Assembly (NCBI GenBank): GCA_013076295.1
Contig: RQOL01000024.1
Span: 2,929,158 to 2,993,157, forward strand
Length of the DNA stretch: 64,000 nucleotides
DNA from: Sanderia malayensis
Taxonomy: Eukaryota; Cnidaria; Scyphozoa; Semaeostomeae; Pelagiidae
Direction of reading: 5' to 3'
The notes beneath the pieces were generated by a model. The model ran no database searches. It saw only the letters and a list, made by a program, of their open reading frames with translations, and was not told the DNA's origin. Every line of letters starts with the position of its first letter. Positions within the stretch are counted from its first letter, which is position 1. A program made the translations under genes and the position numbers. Positions 13,001 through 28,152 of this stretch are shown here, in pieces.

Positions 13001-16000
13001 TCCTGCACCAACAGAAATTGAACGTGAGCGAGATTCGAGTAAAGCACAGGGATGCAATGTAATACGTTTAAAGTGCTATTGTGTTATCTATTGTTTCCAA
13101 TTAACAGACAACCAGCAACTCATTGTATTACCGTATTTCCTCGATTAAACGCCCCGGGGTGTTTATTAATTCTGGCACTTTTTGGGGGGGCCTAATCGAG
13201 GGGCGCCTTTAATCGAGGGGGGGGGGCGCTTAATCGAGAAAATGCGGTATGAAGATTATAAGTTAATTTTGGATGACATATTTTTTTATTTTCAAGGTAC
13301 ACTGTTCGAGTTACAAATGATCATCAAGTCAGTATTCAACTCGGGACCTCTAAATCTGATGTCTACATCAAACTAGATGTAAGAAGATTATTATATTTTT
13401 GATGATTGTGATTGTATCTGACTCTATATCATGCCTACAATGATTGCAACCACAATTATCATGATTGAACTGATTGTTTTCTAGATTCTAGACAATGAAA
13501 TTGCTGTTGCCAGTTCAGAAGGCAAGGGACACACGGTCATACCTGCGTTCACGTTCCTCAGAGACCATATCGATGACGATGAAGAAAAAGCGAGCCACAG
13601 GAGTAAGCTGTCATGACTTCCTATCTCATTACCCCCTAACATGACCATGTCATCCACAGTAATCAATAACAAGTTCTTTAAATCCAGGGGGTAGGAAATC
13701 TGCCTGGTAATTGTTGAATTTTGTAGAATTTATGTGTGTTGAGGTCATGGTTTTCAATTTCAGGCTCTAGGCTGGATTCTGGAAGATCTTCAGTTAAAGG
13801 TGGGAGGGGGAAGAAGGACAACGCTAAGAGAGCAACGTCACCCTTTGAAAAAGCAACCAGAAAGGTCTGTTGTTATTCTACACAGTAATCTATTGTTGTA
13901 TTTCGAAATACAACAATAGATAAACAACATTAATATTTGCTTGTGTGTTCATTTAATGGAGGCAACATTGCTTGTGTGTTCATTTGATATTTGTGTTTTC
14001 TATCAGCTCGAAAAAGTGGCAAACACCCAGGGCAAGATAAAAGGTTCAGAGAGCACAGATACGTTGGACAAGTCAGCAGAAGAGCCAGAACACAACCACG
14101 TGAGATAACCTTAACCTAATGGACGCATATGCATACAGTGAAACTAATATTAATGGACATTACTATGCAGGGGACACCTCTGAACAACGGATAAATGATC
14201 GTGTCCCAAAATTTTCCAAAATTTCTTTGCGAAACGACCTCTATGAAACAGACATCCCATATGTGTCACTTTTGAGGTTTCTTGATTCTCAATGGGGAGA
14301 CAATGACAAGAGACTTGCATATAGAGAAATAATATACAGTGGAACCTCCATTAGCGGATACCTCTATACAACGGACACCTCTCTACAACGGACAAAAATG
14401 TTGGTCCCGATGGTGTCTGTTATATGGAGGTTCCACTGTAAGAGAAAGCTCACCTTTTCCGAGTCTCTTTCTACCTTGATCAACTTGCGAACATGTCTGT
14501 GTTTGTCTATTCATTGATTGTCATCTTCCTTTATTCCTAGCAACCAGTTTGTTTTATTCGTTTGCATTTTTAGATCCACAAGTATATCATCCAAGCGACA
14601 GTGCAGAGGGACAGTTGGCCATTGTCTCGCAGCCAGTGGGACTTTGTTGGTATTCTGAAAAACCTGGAAAAAACCGAGGGAGAAGGTTGACTGCAGTTTT
14701 ACTAAATATAACACAAATAGCCAGTTATTGTGAGCAATGTTAAATGAACTTAGACAACGTGTTGGGATAGATAAATGAAGTGACTTACCCAACCTCTCAA
14801 CTGAAGCTCTCCCCAAGGAGATTTATTAAAATCGTCTGTTTCTTTCAGCTGTGGAACCTGTTACCAAAACAGAGAAACACAGTGCCGGGCCCAAGGGCAA
14901 GAAAGGTGTCAAAGAAGGCAAGGATAGCAGGAGCAGTAAATCACACCCCAACGCAGGAGGGTCAAGACCCAGCTCGCAGGTAAGGAGACAAATCCATACC
15001 GCCAATTAACGTGGTCCACGCCTATTGATGGTTGATAGTACCTTTAAGATACCTTCAATGGCATTGACGACCATATGCAGTAATTATAATGACATTTATT
15101 GTTCTGTGCGTTTCTTTACAGCAATTCGACAATTCAAAGCCCAACTGGGTATTGAGAATCTGTGATACAGGCTCGGTATGTGCATAAACGTTTCTACAGC
15201 TCTGCGCATGCGTGTTCAATTTCCATACTCATTAGATGAGCATGACATACCTCAAGGCATTTACCAGCATGCCATTGTGAATTTATGTGCAGTCTATTGC
15301 CTTGGGTGCCTCTCATAGGATGAGTAAACATGCATCATAGAAGTGGTATCATTTCTCGAGTATCCACAGTCTTAGATACACTGTATAAGTGACTTGGTTG
15401 GAATGCCTGCTTAAGGAGGAACGCAAGAAGGTCGCCGTACTTTCGTCTATCTCCTGGGAAGGTCTGAGACAAAGGTCGCTCAAAGCCCTAGCAGGGTTCC
15501 CTTGTAAAGAGGGTTGGGGAATTAGAAATTCCCTGGTGTGTTGCACATGGCACAAGATGTGATGACTTGGGTTCGAGTCTATCGCTGATGCCGCAGTATG
15601 CCTTGGATGAAATACTCCCATGACCAGCAACTTGAGTGCGATTAGCAGGGTGATATCCATGTGATGTCATAACTCAATTCAGACTACTCTCAAGTCATTT
15701 ATTGTGCATCTGAAGCTAACAGAATTGAAAATCACATCGTTAGGTTAACGAGAAATATCATGTTTCAGAATGAGATCGAGATAAAGAAGGACACGGAGAG
15801 ACAGGATGAAATCAAAGCAATGAAAGCTGCATGGGAAACTGCACAGCCTGGCAGAGCAGCAAAAGTAAGCATAAGCCTCCTCACTGCGGCATTAAGACGT
15901 GGTGTCGTAATATGCATTCACGTCTCGTGTCTGTACATGCAATTCTATGTTAGTGAATATAGAATGGTCAGTGAATATTCCTCCCGTTCTGTCCTAGGCT

Positions 16001-17577
16001 CAGCAGACAAGGTTGAATTTCTTGAAGGAAAACACTGTGCGAATCGAGAAGGAAAACAAAGATCCAAATCACGACGAAGGAGATCAAGGACCGAAAATCG
16101 ATTCCATAGAAAGTGCCAGAGAACCAGGTATATCAGTATCAGCAAACTTCAAGCCACAACTTCGATCAGCATACAATAGGCGACAAGTGTATTGGGAAAC
16201 TTGGGACTTTTAGTAAATTCTGCGCGTATTCTTCGCCCCCCCTCCTCCCAAATGTTGTCTCTGGAGACAGTCTTATACAATATCGACCAAATTCTTTTTG
16301 TACGATGATCACAGAAGTCTGATTGAGAAAGTAACATTGTTTTCGGGGAAGTAAGGGTGGAATAAAGCCAACAAAAAGAAGTTCACGAGTTGATAATCTT
16401 TAGAAGATAGTCGATAGTCTATTCGAATCCAATTAGATGACTGTAGCCAATAGACTGTTTCTCTTAACATATTTCCTTTGTAATTGGGAAATAATGACAA
16501 TAATAATTTGTTTCTCAGTGCAAGTATCAGTATCCCCAGGCCCATCGATCGAACTGGAATCAAGTGAACTGACATTGGTTCCACCAGTCAAGGAGCAAGA
16601 GACAATGTTGAAGACAATAGACATAACACCATTTATCAGGTTGGTACAAAGCACAGTTAGTTAATGGTGTAAAACTCGTGGCAGGCGCATCCACTTCCAA
16701 ATAAACAAATGCATGTATAGCAATCTATAGCGATCAATCATTTTCCTTTTCAGGTCCACGGGTCAGTACATTCTTCTCGACGACACGGAGGAGCAGAAGC
16801 TCCAAGAGAAGACAGAGGAGAAGCTTCAAGCATACCGATACTTCAGAGAGAGGGTGCTGCACGATAGAGAGGCTGACAGGGTGGCAAGGAACATGGAAAA
16901 AGAAAAACAGCTTCAAGAGTATGAAGAAATGCAGGTGGGGGGCATGGAAGTCTATCCTTCATCGATATAGTTCAGCCTAGTAGTCTTTGCCTGATGCCAG
17001 TGTGGTGGGTTATTTGGGGTTGTGCGTGGGTGCTTGGGGGCAAATTCTGCATCATCTAAGAATAGGAGCCTTAAAGCTGTACAAATTAATCAGCCAATGG
17101 GCAACAAAATACCGCACTTTGTGTAGTTGTAGTTGAAGTTGTTTGTTCTCTAACCTGTTAGGGTTGCTTACCAGGTGTAGCTACTTTTCATCAGAGTAAT
17201 CAAAGATCAGCCTCGTGTACTGTGTTGTTTACTTAGTCCACGTTTCTTTGAGCAAATCTGTTTGTCATGGAAAGGTGTGTTGATTCAGGGTAGCAGCAAA
17301 CTCAAGCAAACACATACAGCTTCAGATTTCAGTAATTAAAAACTGTGAATTTTTGCGAATTTTTTAGGCGAAGCTCGACGAATGTCGTCAACAAATCCAT
17401 GCGAAACGAGAGGCATACAGGCAGAAGTTTCTAGAACAGCCTCCACCTGATGCTGAGAGCGACACGAGCAAGAAGAGAAAGACACCGTCACCAGCTCGAG
17501 GCCGCAAAAGCCCGCGAAGTAAATCTCCGAAGAACGCAGGCAAATCAAAGTCTCCAGGCAAAGGAAAGAAACGATAA
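1438..17577 (+). CDS. ADGB: Androglobin (calpain-like / permuted globin / IQ protein), 34 exons
   Basis: Androglobin is a chimeric protein linked to cilia and sperm flagella. It has an N-terminal calpain-like region and a circularly permuted globin interrupted by a calmodulin-binding IQ motif. The model encodes 1803 aa (human about 1667), and all phases agree. Landmarks are VPIPVWPEWTDQDI (about 47-60), YSWRRPQD, LMRWIISG and GKYCVKIFWM, a calpain-type His in IIHSLTGWLPE (about H300), YDDFCQCF, a globin segment with likely proximal His about 1034 (SRHFE), an IQ motif about 1116-1131, EWTRISYADYNGSYPEQP, EIRDHYIPNRNN, and a charged coiled-coil C-terminus. I see no GDCW-type catalytic Cys, so the protease part is probably inactive. 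Exons: 1438-1508, 2289-2406, 2517-2573, 2679-2780, 3155-3238, 3593-3868, 4261-4400, 4685-5109, 5256-5371, 5794-6059, 6506-6683, 6981-7236, 7776-8028, 8338-8401, 8962-9235, 9389-9548, 9706-9820, 9942-10094, 10581-10881, 11453-11681, 11815-11968, 12215-12405, 13297-13378, 13485-13602, 13764-13864, 14007-14099, 14574-14685, 14849-14979, 15122-15175, 15769-15864, 15998-16127, 16519-16639, 16754-16934, 17368-17577. The least certain boundary is the acceptor at 9389 (TTTTGAG). Confidence 0.95.
3912..4152. repeat. Trinucleotide microsatellite (TTG/ATG) in androglobin intron 6
   Basis: A short CTA run is followed by about 210 bp of interleaved GTT and GAT triplets, mostly a TTGTTGTTGATGATG pattern. 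It lies in the intron between the exons ending 3868 and starting 4261. The poly-Leu, poly-Val, poly-Thr and poly-Asn reading frames over it are repeat artefacts, not genes. Confidence 0.95.
8622..8940. repeat. 33-bp minisatellite in androglobin intron 14
   Basis: About 9.7 head-to-tail copies of a 33-bp unit beginning ACCAAGGATCAGTCTAAATC and ending AAGGGCCACTCTG. Copies differ by a few substitutions (GGATC/GGCTC, TCTG/TTTA/TCTA) with no length change. The array ends about 20 bp before the acceptor of the exon at 8962, so it may include the branch-point region. Confidence 0.95.
11013..11028. repeat. Short GATA-type microsatellite
   Basis: Four copies of GATA/ATAG (AGATAGATAGATAGATAG) in the androglobin intron after the IQ-motif exon. 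A thymine-rich tract lies just upstream near 10930. Confidence 0.7.
13129..13249. mobile_element. MITE, TACCGTATTTCCTCGATTA family
   Basis: A 121-bp element in the androglobin intron before the exon at 13297. The left end TACCGTATTTCCTCGATTA and the right end TAATCGAGAAAATGCGGTA are inverted copies matching at 17 of 19 positions. Internally it repeats AATCGAGGGG with long G tracts. TA at both termini fits the Tc1/mariner-pogo superfamily. It has no coding capacity. A one-ended relative (TACCGTAAATCCTCGAATAAG) lies near 45648. Confidence 0.75.
13889..13920. repeat. Perfect 32-bp palindrome
   Basis: TCTATTGTTGTATTTC is followed directly by its exact reverse complement, with no spacer, in the intron after the androglobin exon ending 13864. 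A separate direct repeat (TTGCTTGTGTGTTCATTT) follows at about 13937-13986. Confidence 0.9.
14335..14440. mobile_element. MITE, TACAGTGGAACCTCCAT family
   Basis: A 106-bp element with perfect 17-bp terminal inverted repeats (TACAGTGGAACCTCCAT / ATGGAGGTTCCACTGTA) and internal ACGGACA motifs. It is intronic in androglobin, before the exon at 14574. TA ends fit pogo/Tigger-type MITEs. A decayed relative with similar GGACACCTCTGAACAACGG sequence lies just upstream at about 14136-14330. Confidence 0.85.
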
Positions 17578-18096
17578 AGTCAACGTAATTTGCACGACAA
17601 ATATTGACGAACTGAGCGTTTTCCTTCCAAATTGTTTATTTACAATTCACCCGGATTTTCCCGGAGTTTACAGTAAACATTAACACAGATGGTTCGTATA
17701 GTAAACTTGGCTGTAAAAATAAGAAAATAAAAACATTTGTTTTTTTATGAACGTTTGTGTTTTCATTCAATTGAAACGTTGTTGTTGTAAATATTTAAAA
17801 CACTTGGATTTATCTCATATAAACATGTTTGTATAATGGAACGTGTAATTTCTCGCCTCGTTGCGAAATTATATGATTAAATTGAAATGACATGTTATAA
17901 AATTCTGTCCAAATTAATGCATAAAATAATTGATTATATTTCGATTAAAAAACACGAGCCTAACATATCGATAAATTTACAAGATTTGAATTTGAATGTG
18001 TGGAGTTATAAGCTTTTTTTGGTGTGCGCATTGCTGGTAATTTCCCACTGTTCGCTTGAAATGAATCAATTTTGAAATTAAAAGCTCTAGTTACAT
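17578..18096. other. Convergent 3' region between ADGB and TMEM135
   Basis: This 519-bp AT-rich stretch separates two facing stop codons and should hold both 3'UTRs. I see no coding exon. No AATAAA for TMEM135 is evident inside it on the minus strand. The nearest minus-strand AATAAA (17635-17640) lies within the androglobin 3'UTR, so the transcripts may overlap. Confidence 0.5.
17726..17731 (+). terminator. Poly(A) signal of androglobin
   Basis: AATAAA about 150 bp downstream of the androglobin stop codon, followed by T-rich and TG-rich sequence. This is a plausible cleavage and polyadenylation site. Confidence 0.6.
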
Positions 18097-21992
<3,896 letters not shown>

Positions 21993-22695
21993 TGCAAATC
22001 AACTTATAGGCAGGGCCTAACTTTCCAGTCGTTTTCTGTCAGGACACGCCTTCTTCTCAAGCACCAAACTTAAAATGCCTGTTCTTGATGATATTGCTCA
22101 CTTAACTGGCAATCTATTGACATTTTGAATGCACTTTGAATTGAGCCCAATACCACAAAATACCTGCTTTTGTCATGCCTCTGTTTGCAAATCCTGCAAC
22201 AGCGAAAGTTTCGTGTGCAGGATTGGATGGTCATGGATACTTTGCGGGCTAGTAAAATCTGGAACTTGGACCAAAAACACGGGAAGTTAAAGGTGGACCC
22301 GCACCCTGAAAGGTGGGTAGATTTGCGCAATACCAGCTTGCGCAGACCCAACCTTAGGGATCGAAATATCACGTATTCACAATTTCTATAGACTAGAACT
22401 TACCGCCTACTATATATATATGTGACTAGAGAAGAATACAAAAAACACAATTTATACCAAAACATCGTTTATATCATCGTTTGTTAAGTTCTACTACTGT
22501 GCATATTATTCAAGTTATCAATCAAATAAATATTTCTAAGATACACAGTGATAGAAGACTTCCAGCATGTAATAAAAGGAATCATTAAAATATTTAACGA
22601 TGCAGCAAGTTGTAAAATCAAAGGCTGGAAAACTAGGAGGCCTTGCCTCTAGTCATAAACAGCACCCTTGAAAACAGTTTTTAAGTAGCTTCTAC
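21993..22695. other. Intergenic: TMEM135 promoter side and GPR157-A 3' side
   Basis: About 700 bp. It should contain the TMEM135 upstream region (next to 21993) and the 3'UTR of the receptor ending at 22696. Small ORFs at 22070-22391 resemble no family I know and are probably chance. No repeat element was recognised. Confidence 0.4.
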
Positions 22696-24502
22696 TTATC
22701 CTGTATAGCTTCTCACGGGTTGTCGCGGGTCGATCAATGAAGTAGATGGATCATCTGCAGTGAAAAACGAGTCGCTGTTTACATTGTCTTCATCGCCAAT
22801 CTTGGCTCTTCTCCACACATGATTGGTCTGTTCCCTGTTGTTGTTGTTGTCGTTACTGCAGCATCGACACACCTTGACAATTATGAAATGACGTAGATGA
22901 TCGCTGACTTTCGGATTCATAAAGCAGAAGAGAATGCAGTTGAGAAAGCCTTGAGAGCTGTCTCCAATACCCTGTAAAACAAAGAACAGTATGTTTAGAG
23001 CAATGAGAGGATTAACCAAGGTTATATGCGAGAAAAACACACCAATACGGCTCCCGATTAATGAGAAATGGCATCTCAAAATAAGCCAATATCAAGAAAA
23101 TTTGAGTTAGGGTATCTTGATTCTACTATATTATCTTATATGCATTTATTCTTGGAGCAATGAAAGAATTAGCCAAGGTTACATGAGAGAAAAACGTGTA
23201 GAATCAGAGATGCGCAGTTCAATTTAACCAATGAGGATGGGGAAAGAAAGAGTCGTGGCAAACTCCCTCAGGGATAGCCTCAATTTCAAACCGAGGCTTG
23301 ACATAGCTTCTAACCCACATACAGGAGCCTAATAGAATATGATGCATTGAATTGTATATTGAAATACATACGTTCAGGGTTAACAGCAGTTTGTGTATAG
23401 CTGGCAGCTCACCACTGGCTGTTTCTTTCGGCAACTCGTGCGCCCAGAACAGAAAGAATCGCAATGTGCCCCACATTCGTCCCAAAATAAGCAGAATTGG
23501 AATGAAGATCAATTTACGATCGGCACTTCTGGCTGCTTTCAAAACATCGGCATTCATGACGTCATTAGACCCCATTTGAAGCTGTGAAGGCAACGCAATA
23601 TAAGTCATATTGATATGAAATGTAACTGCGAAGCAGCATGCTGTTTGAGAAGAGCAATAGAAAAATGTTGTAGCTTTGGAGGAGCGTCTTGAAGATTGTA
23701 ACTACACGAGGATTTTTGTCGTAATTGACCCCCGTCACATACTGAAAATACGGGTGTAATTTAGGCTAAAATGATGAGCAGTGAGGAGGTAGTAAGCAAT
23801 ATATACCTCTTTGTGGAGTTTCAATTTGATTGAGATGTAAAGGCAAAGGATGGTTACATAAACAAAGACTTCAATCAACTTTGCATCAAGTAAATGCCAG
23901 AGAATTTCTTTGCTAAAATCATCAGGGTTGCCACTGTAATAAATCCAACACCAACCACCAGTCAACTCATCTGCCGAAGTACCCAGCATGTTTTGTCGAA
24001 GAGCAACCAAGTTAATTGCCGGACCAATGGACCAGTTGATAACGTGTTGCCAGGGCAGTAGTTTCTTAGCCAGACTGAGTCTGTTTTTTGAGATGACCAA
24101 ATAGAGGTATATGGCCAGGGTTGTCGACCAACAAAATGATGTTATTGACGCGGTGTTTGTGTAGAAGCTCTGTGCAATGCAATAAGGACCGCCATTATCT
24201 TCCTTTGAAGAATATCGCTCCAATGTTCCAGACATAACACCAATGGCAATTAAGAGATCAGAGATACTGAGGAAGAGAAGGATGGTTCGTGATGTAGTAC
24301 GAATGTCTTTCCACGAAAAGTAAGACGCTATGATTATCAGAGACCCGACTATGGAGAGACAAGCAGAAATGCCCACGATACTGCGGTTTAGCGGACTCCA
24401 TGCGTAATCAGCGTACATGTTGTCGCCACTGTTATTGCTATGGTTACGAAAGATCGTTGGCGCAGCGGAGAGAAGCATTGACTTGGATGTGTGAGCCAAC
24501 AT
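22696..24502 (-). CDS. GPR157: GPR157-like seven-transmembrane receptor, copy A, 3 exons
   Basis: GPR157 belongs to the cAMP-receptor-like GPCR group. The vertebrate protein is found on primary cilia of neural progenitors. The model is 393 aa (human 335). Signatures are LFLSISDLLIAIG (TM2), CWSTTLAIYLYLV (TM3), GWCWIYY, WHLLDAKLIEVFVY, KLHKE, the strongly conserved DRKLIFIPILLILGRMWGT (TM6) and GIGDSSQGFLNCILFCF (TM7). The cytoplasmic tail is hydrophilic with an Asn run. Exons: 24502-23807, 23581-23372, 22971-22696, all phase 0. The reading frame stays open to 24532, where an acceptor-like TTTTTGCAG sits, so the 5' end may instead be spliced to an unseen exon. I chose the first ATG, at 24500-24502. 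The tandem copy at 26348-28152 has the same intron positions. Confidence 0.9.
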
Positions 24503-26347
24503 TTCTTGATAATACAATGCAGCTAAAAAGTCCTGCAAAAATAATTAACTATAGTTGAGTGAGCCTCAAAAACGGACATTTTTGGGATCGATGGTTTTGT
24601 CCATTGTGTGGAGGTCGCTTGCACAAAAAAGATTTTTCAGTTGTTTTCTGTGTCAGGACACTTGTGAAAACTTTTGGGACAAAGAAGGAATTTGTCCGTT
24701 ATTTAGAGGCGCCTGTTTTATGAATGTTCCGATGTAGTTTCACCAATCAGGTGGCATATTATAAAGCATGGGTTCAAATAAATTATAGCACGCACGTCAA
24801 CAAAGTTTCATTTCTAAGTTATGTGAACGAAGTAAAATCCCAATAACTGGAACCTGCAAGGGACCGATGAAAATAGTTCGAGTTGACGAATTTTCGAGAT
24901 ATGAAGGATTAAAAATACTAGCAAAACTTTCAAGGGAAATAGATATCGGTTTGAGTTATCAGGATTTTACTGTTCATCCATCACTGTTGAGCACATGCAT
25001 TGTGGTAACAGAGTAAAAGAAAATAATTCAGGTATTGATTTGATGCAACATACTCATGGGGCAGCAGTGCGAAGCGTGTGGTTCAATGTACGCTACGCTA
25101 CAACAAATAGATGGTAAAACAAAATTTTAAAGAAATCAGCAGTTAATGGAAATACAAAGTCCAACACAACATTGGCAAGCAAATGGTGTCAGTGTAAACA
25201 CAAAACGGAAGAGAAAGTGAAGGACAGGAGAACAAAACGAGGACGATGCTGGAAAAAACGAGTTCAGAGATTTTTCGAAAAATTTACTAAAAAGTACATA
25301 TAATACACCTAATATATGCTGCTAAAATGTTTCAATCAAAGACAGGTTTGTTACATCTAAACATTTGCATACCTCGTTCTTTTGTCTTTGACAAGTTTTG
25401 TTGTTGACTACTTGATCTTTTGAACAGAAATTATTCCAGCATCTGTTGCTTTGTTTGTTTCCGTCTGTCCTCAATCAACACGAGTGAAATTTGACCTCAT
25501 TGGATGACTGTTGCCTCAACGCAGCTGGAATGCATCCAGCAACAAAACAACAACAACAACAGTATCGTCGTACTCTGAGCTGCTGCACGCAAGTTTCACA
25601 GAGTAAACGGATCATACACAACGGATACAGTCTCTTACCACTCAAATTGCAATAACTTTAATTCTCTAACCAATTCGAACATAATAATAAAATACATCAT
25701 CTCGAAAAGGGAATATATGTATAAATTTAATATCAAGAAACATATATATCTTGTTCATCGATGTGTTGAGCATATTTCTATCACTTTCAGGGGCTTTTCA
25801 GCATATTTCTTTCATTTCTATTTTGAAGTTTTTATGTTTAATTATTGCCCTGCCTTGAAATATCTTTAACTCAAGCAAGCCTCTTGTTCGGTATTCAAAA
25901 AGGTATTCGACACATCAAAGTTCAACTGCAGATAGCAAAAATTTGAAACTCTACTAGCACAACAGCTACAAAAATAACAGCATCTAAAAAATATATCTCT
26001 GCAAAAAAGCACACTAAAAAGCTGAATTAATGTATTATCTAGATGAGCTGATGTCTGCTTGCATGCAGAACATAATAGGAGTGAAAAATGAGAGTGAAGA
26101 TATGAGTGGGTCGAAGAAAGCACTGCTCACTACATGGTTAAATTAAATTAACTGGATTTGGGCCAAATATCAATGAAATATATAAGATATAGTGAGAGAA
26201 AAAGTTAAGGGTTCAAAATTAAAGGCACATTGCCATTCATCTTTAACATTCAAAAGTTCCCAACAGCATTGATAACAACACTAACCAGCACCATTGATAG
26301 CAACATTAACCAGAATGTTACCGTTGATAGCAAAACTCAGATCTCAT
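24503..26347. other. Intergenic between the two GPR157-like genes
   Basis: About 1.85 kb, AT-rich. It holds the upstream region of copy A and the 3' region of copy B. A patch at 24575-24720 (CGGACATTTTTGGGATC ... TTGTCCGTTATTTAGAGGCG) looks like a decayed MITE. An AAC microsatellite lies near 25542-25560. A loose threefold repeat of ATTGATAGCAACATTAACCAG-like sequence is at about 26266-26335. No exon was recognised. Confidence 0.45.
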
Positions 26348-28152
26348 CTAATCAATTGCTCCATACCTATCCTGTGCACTATTTTTTGGCAGCAAAGGAT
26401 CGTTGAAATTTGAAGATGCCTTGGGGACTCTGCTGTCGTTCCAAGCTTCACTATTTCTATGAACCGTCTGCGTACTAATGTGACTCTTCAACTTTCTTCT
26501 GGACTTGCAACAGAAAACCTTGTCCAAAAAGAAATCTTTCAACCGATTGCTGACGGTTGGTGTCCAGAAACAGAACAGAATGCAGTTTAGCATTCCCTGA
26601 GAGCTGTCTCCTATCCCCTGGTAGAAGAAAGCAAATTAATTCAAAATCATGGACAAGATCAAACAAATATTACCAGAATAACAAGGATTTCCCTGATAAA
26701 AAAAGTGCAAAACATCACGCAAAATAAAAACACCCACAATACAAATTTAGTTCCAAAGAGAGATTTATTTTATATGTCATGAATGTGATTATGATGCATG
26801 CTACAAAAAACTGACCTGAAGAGAAAGTAGGATCTTGTGGCCAACAGTGAGATTCTGCTTTGGCAACTCACTGGCCCAGAATAGTATGAAGCGCAGCGTG
26901 CCCCAGAATCTTGCAAGGATAAGCAGAATGGGTATGAATATCAACTTGCGATCTGCAACTCTTGCAGCCTTGAGCTCTGCCATCTTCAAATGCTTTTTCA
27001 TGTATGGGGCTTTCTGAAACATGAGCTGTTTGGACAAAACAGTGAGAGAATTACAGTAAAAGCTTTATTAAGCCCCCTTCTCTAATCAGCCCCCCTTTGC
27101 TTTATCAAGTTTCTTTCTTTAATTGACTCCCTCTGGGAGCTAGAAAATTAGGTGAAACCCACAAGGCTCAATAGAGCTTTCACGATTCGCCTGAAATAAC
27201 ATTCAGAGCATAAATGCCATTCTATTGAGTCTATTGAATTTCACAGAGCATGAAATTCTTTCACAGAGCTCTGCCTTTCTACAGGGCAAACAATGTAAGA
27301 GCTTTTAGAAGTAATTGTATTTTAAAGGAATAAACAAGAACAGAACCTATTAGGGGGGCAGATCGCATTGGGATCCCTGGCGATGCAAACCTCATGTCCT
27401 TTTAGTGTTGGGCTGCTATTAATTCTTACAGACCTAAAAGCACGCTAGTCTGAAGGCGATTATTGTGACACACAAACCTCTTTGTGGAGCCTGAGTTTTA
27501 TGAGACTGTAGAGGATCAGAATAGTACCATATGCAATAAATTCAGCTATCTTCCCATCAAGCAGCATCCACAATATCTCATAATTTCGATCTTTTGGATC
27601 ACCACTGTGTGCGATCCAGCACCAACCGGCCGTCATTTCGTCAGCCGTATCACCAAGCATACCACGCCACACTGCAATCGCGTTGATGAAAGGACCCACG
27701 GTCCAGTTGAGAATGTGAAAGAAAATCAATAGTCTTCGAGCCAGACGCTGCTTGCCTTTCACGACCACCATGTATAAATAGATGGCAAGAGTGGTCGTCC
27801 AGAAACAGGATATTATGGATGCAGATGTCGTGACGAAGCTCTGTACCACACATTTGATGTCACGGTTCTCGACAGATGGTGCAAAATATGTGCCACTGAT
27901 GTTTCCGAGGACGACAAGAAAATCTGAGATGCTCAAACAGAAGAGAACATGTCTGGTGACGGTTCGAATGTCCTTCCATGCAAGAAATGTGACAATAATG
28001 ATCAACGAACCTAGCATTGATAAAACACAAGTAGCTGTGACCAGAGTTGAATTAATTGCACCCATGGCATAGTCCTGGTAGATGTGATTATTCATGGTGA
28101 AATTCGAAGTAGTGTTCATTGCCATGAAGTTTATTAGAGTATCCATATCCAT
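26348..28152 (-). CDS. GPR157: GPR157-like seven-transmembrane receptor, copy B, 3 exons
   Basis: This is a tandem paralogue of the receptor at 22696-24502, 384 aa. It starts at a true ATG (28150-28152). Its N-terminus has several Asn residues suited to glycosylation (NTTSNFT). Shared family landmarks are AWKDIRTVTRHVLFCLSISD, FWTTTLAIYLYMVVV, GWCWIAHSGDP, WMLLDGKIAEF, LRLHKE, DRKLIFIPILLILARFWGT and GIGDSSQGMLNCILFCF. Exons: 28152-27478, 27025-26816, 26617-26348, with all introns phase 0. The middle exon is 210 nt in both copies, which shows duplication of the complete gene. The tails differ fully, so coupling or localisation may have diverged. Confidence 0.92.

Noticed and set aside
15400..15665. 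Possible tRNA-derived SINE or tRNA (GGGTTCGAGTC near 15569)
   Set aside because: A B-box-like motif is present but no convincing A box, cloverleaf or poly-A/T tail was found.
24503..24538. N-terminal extension of GPR157-A
   Set aside because: The apparent start is TTG, next to an acceptor-like TTTTTGCAG. It is either 5'UTR or part of an exon spliced from an unseen upstream one.
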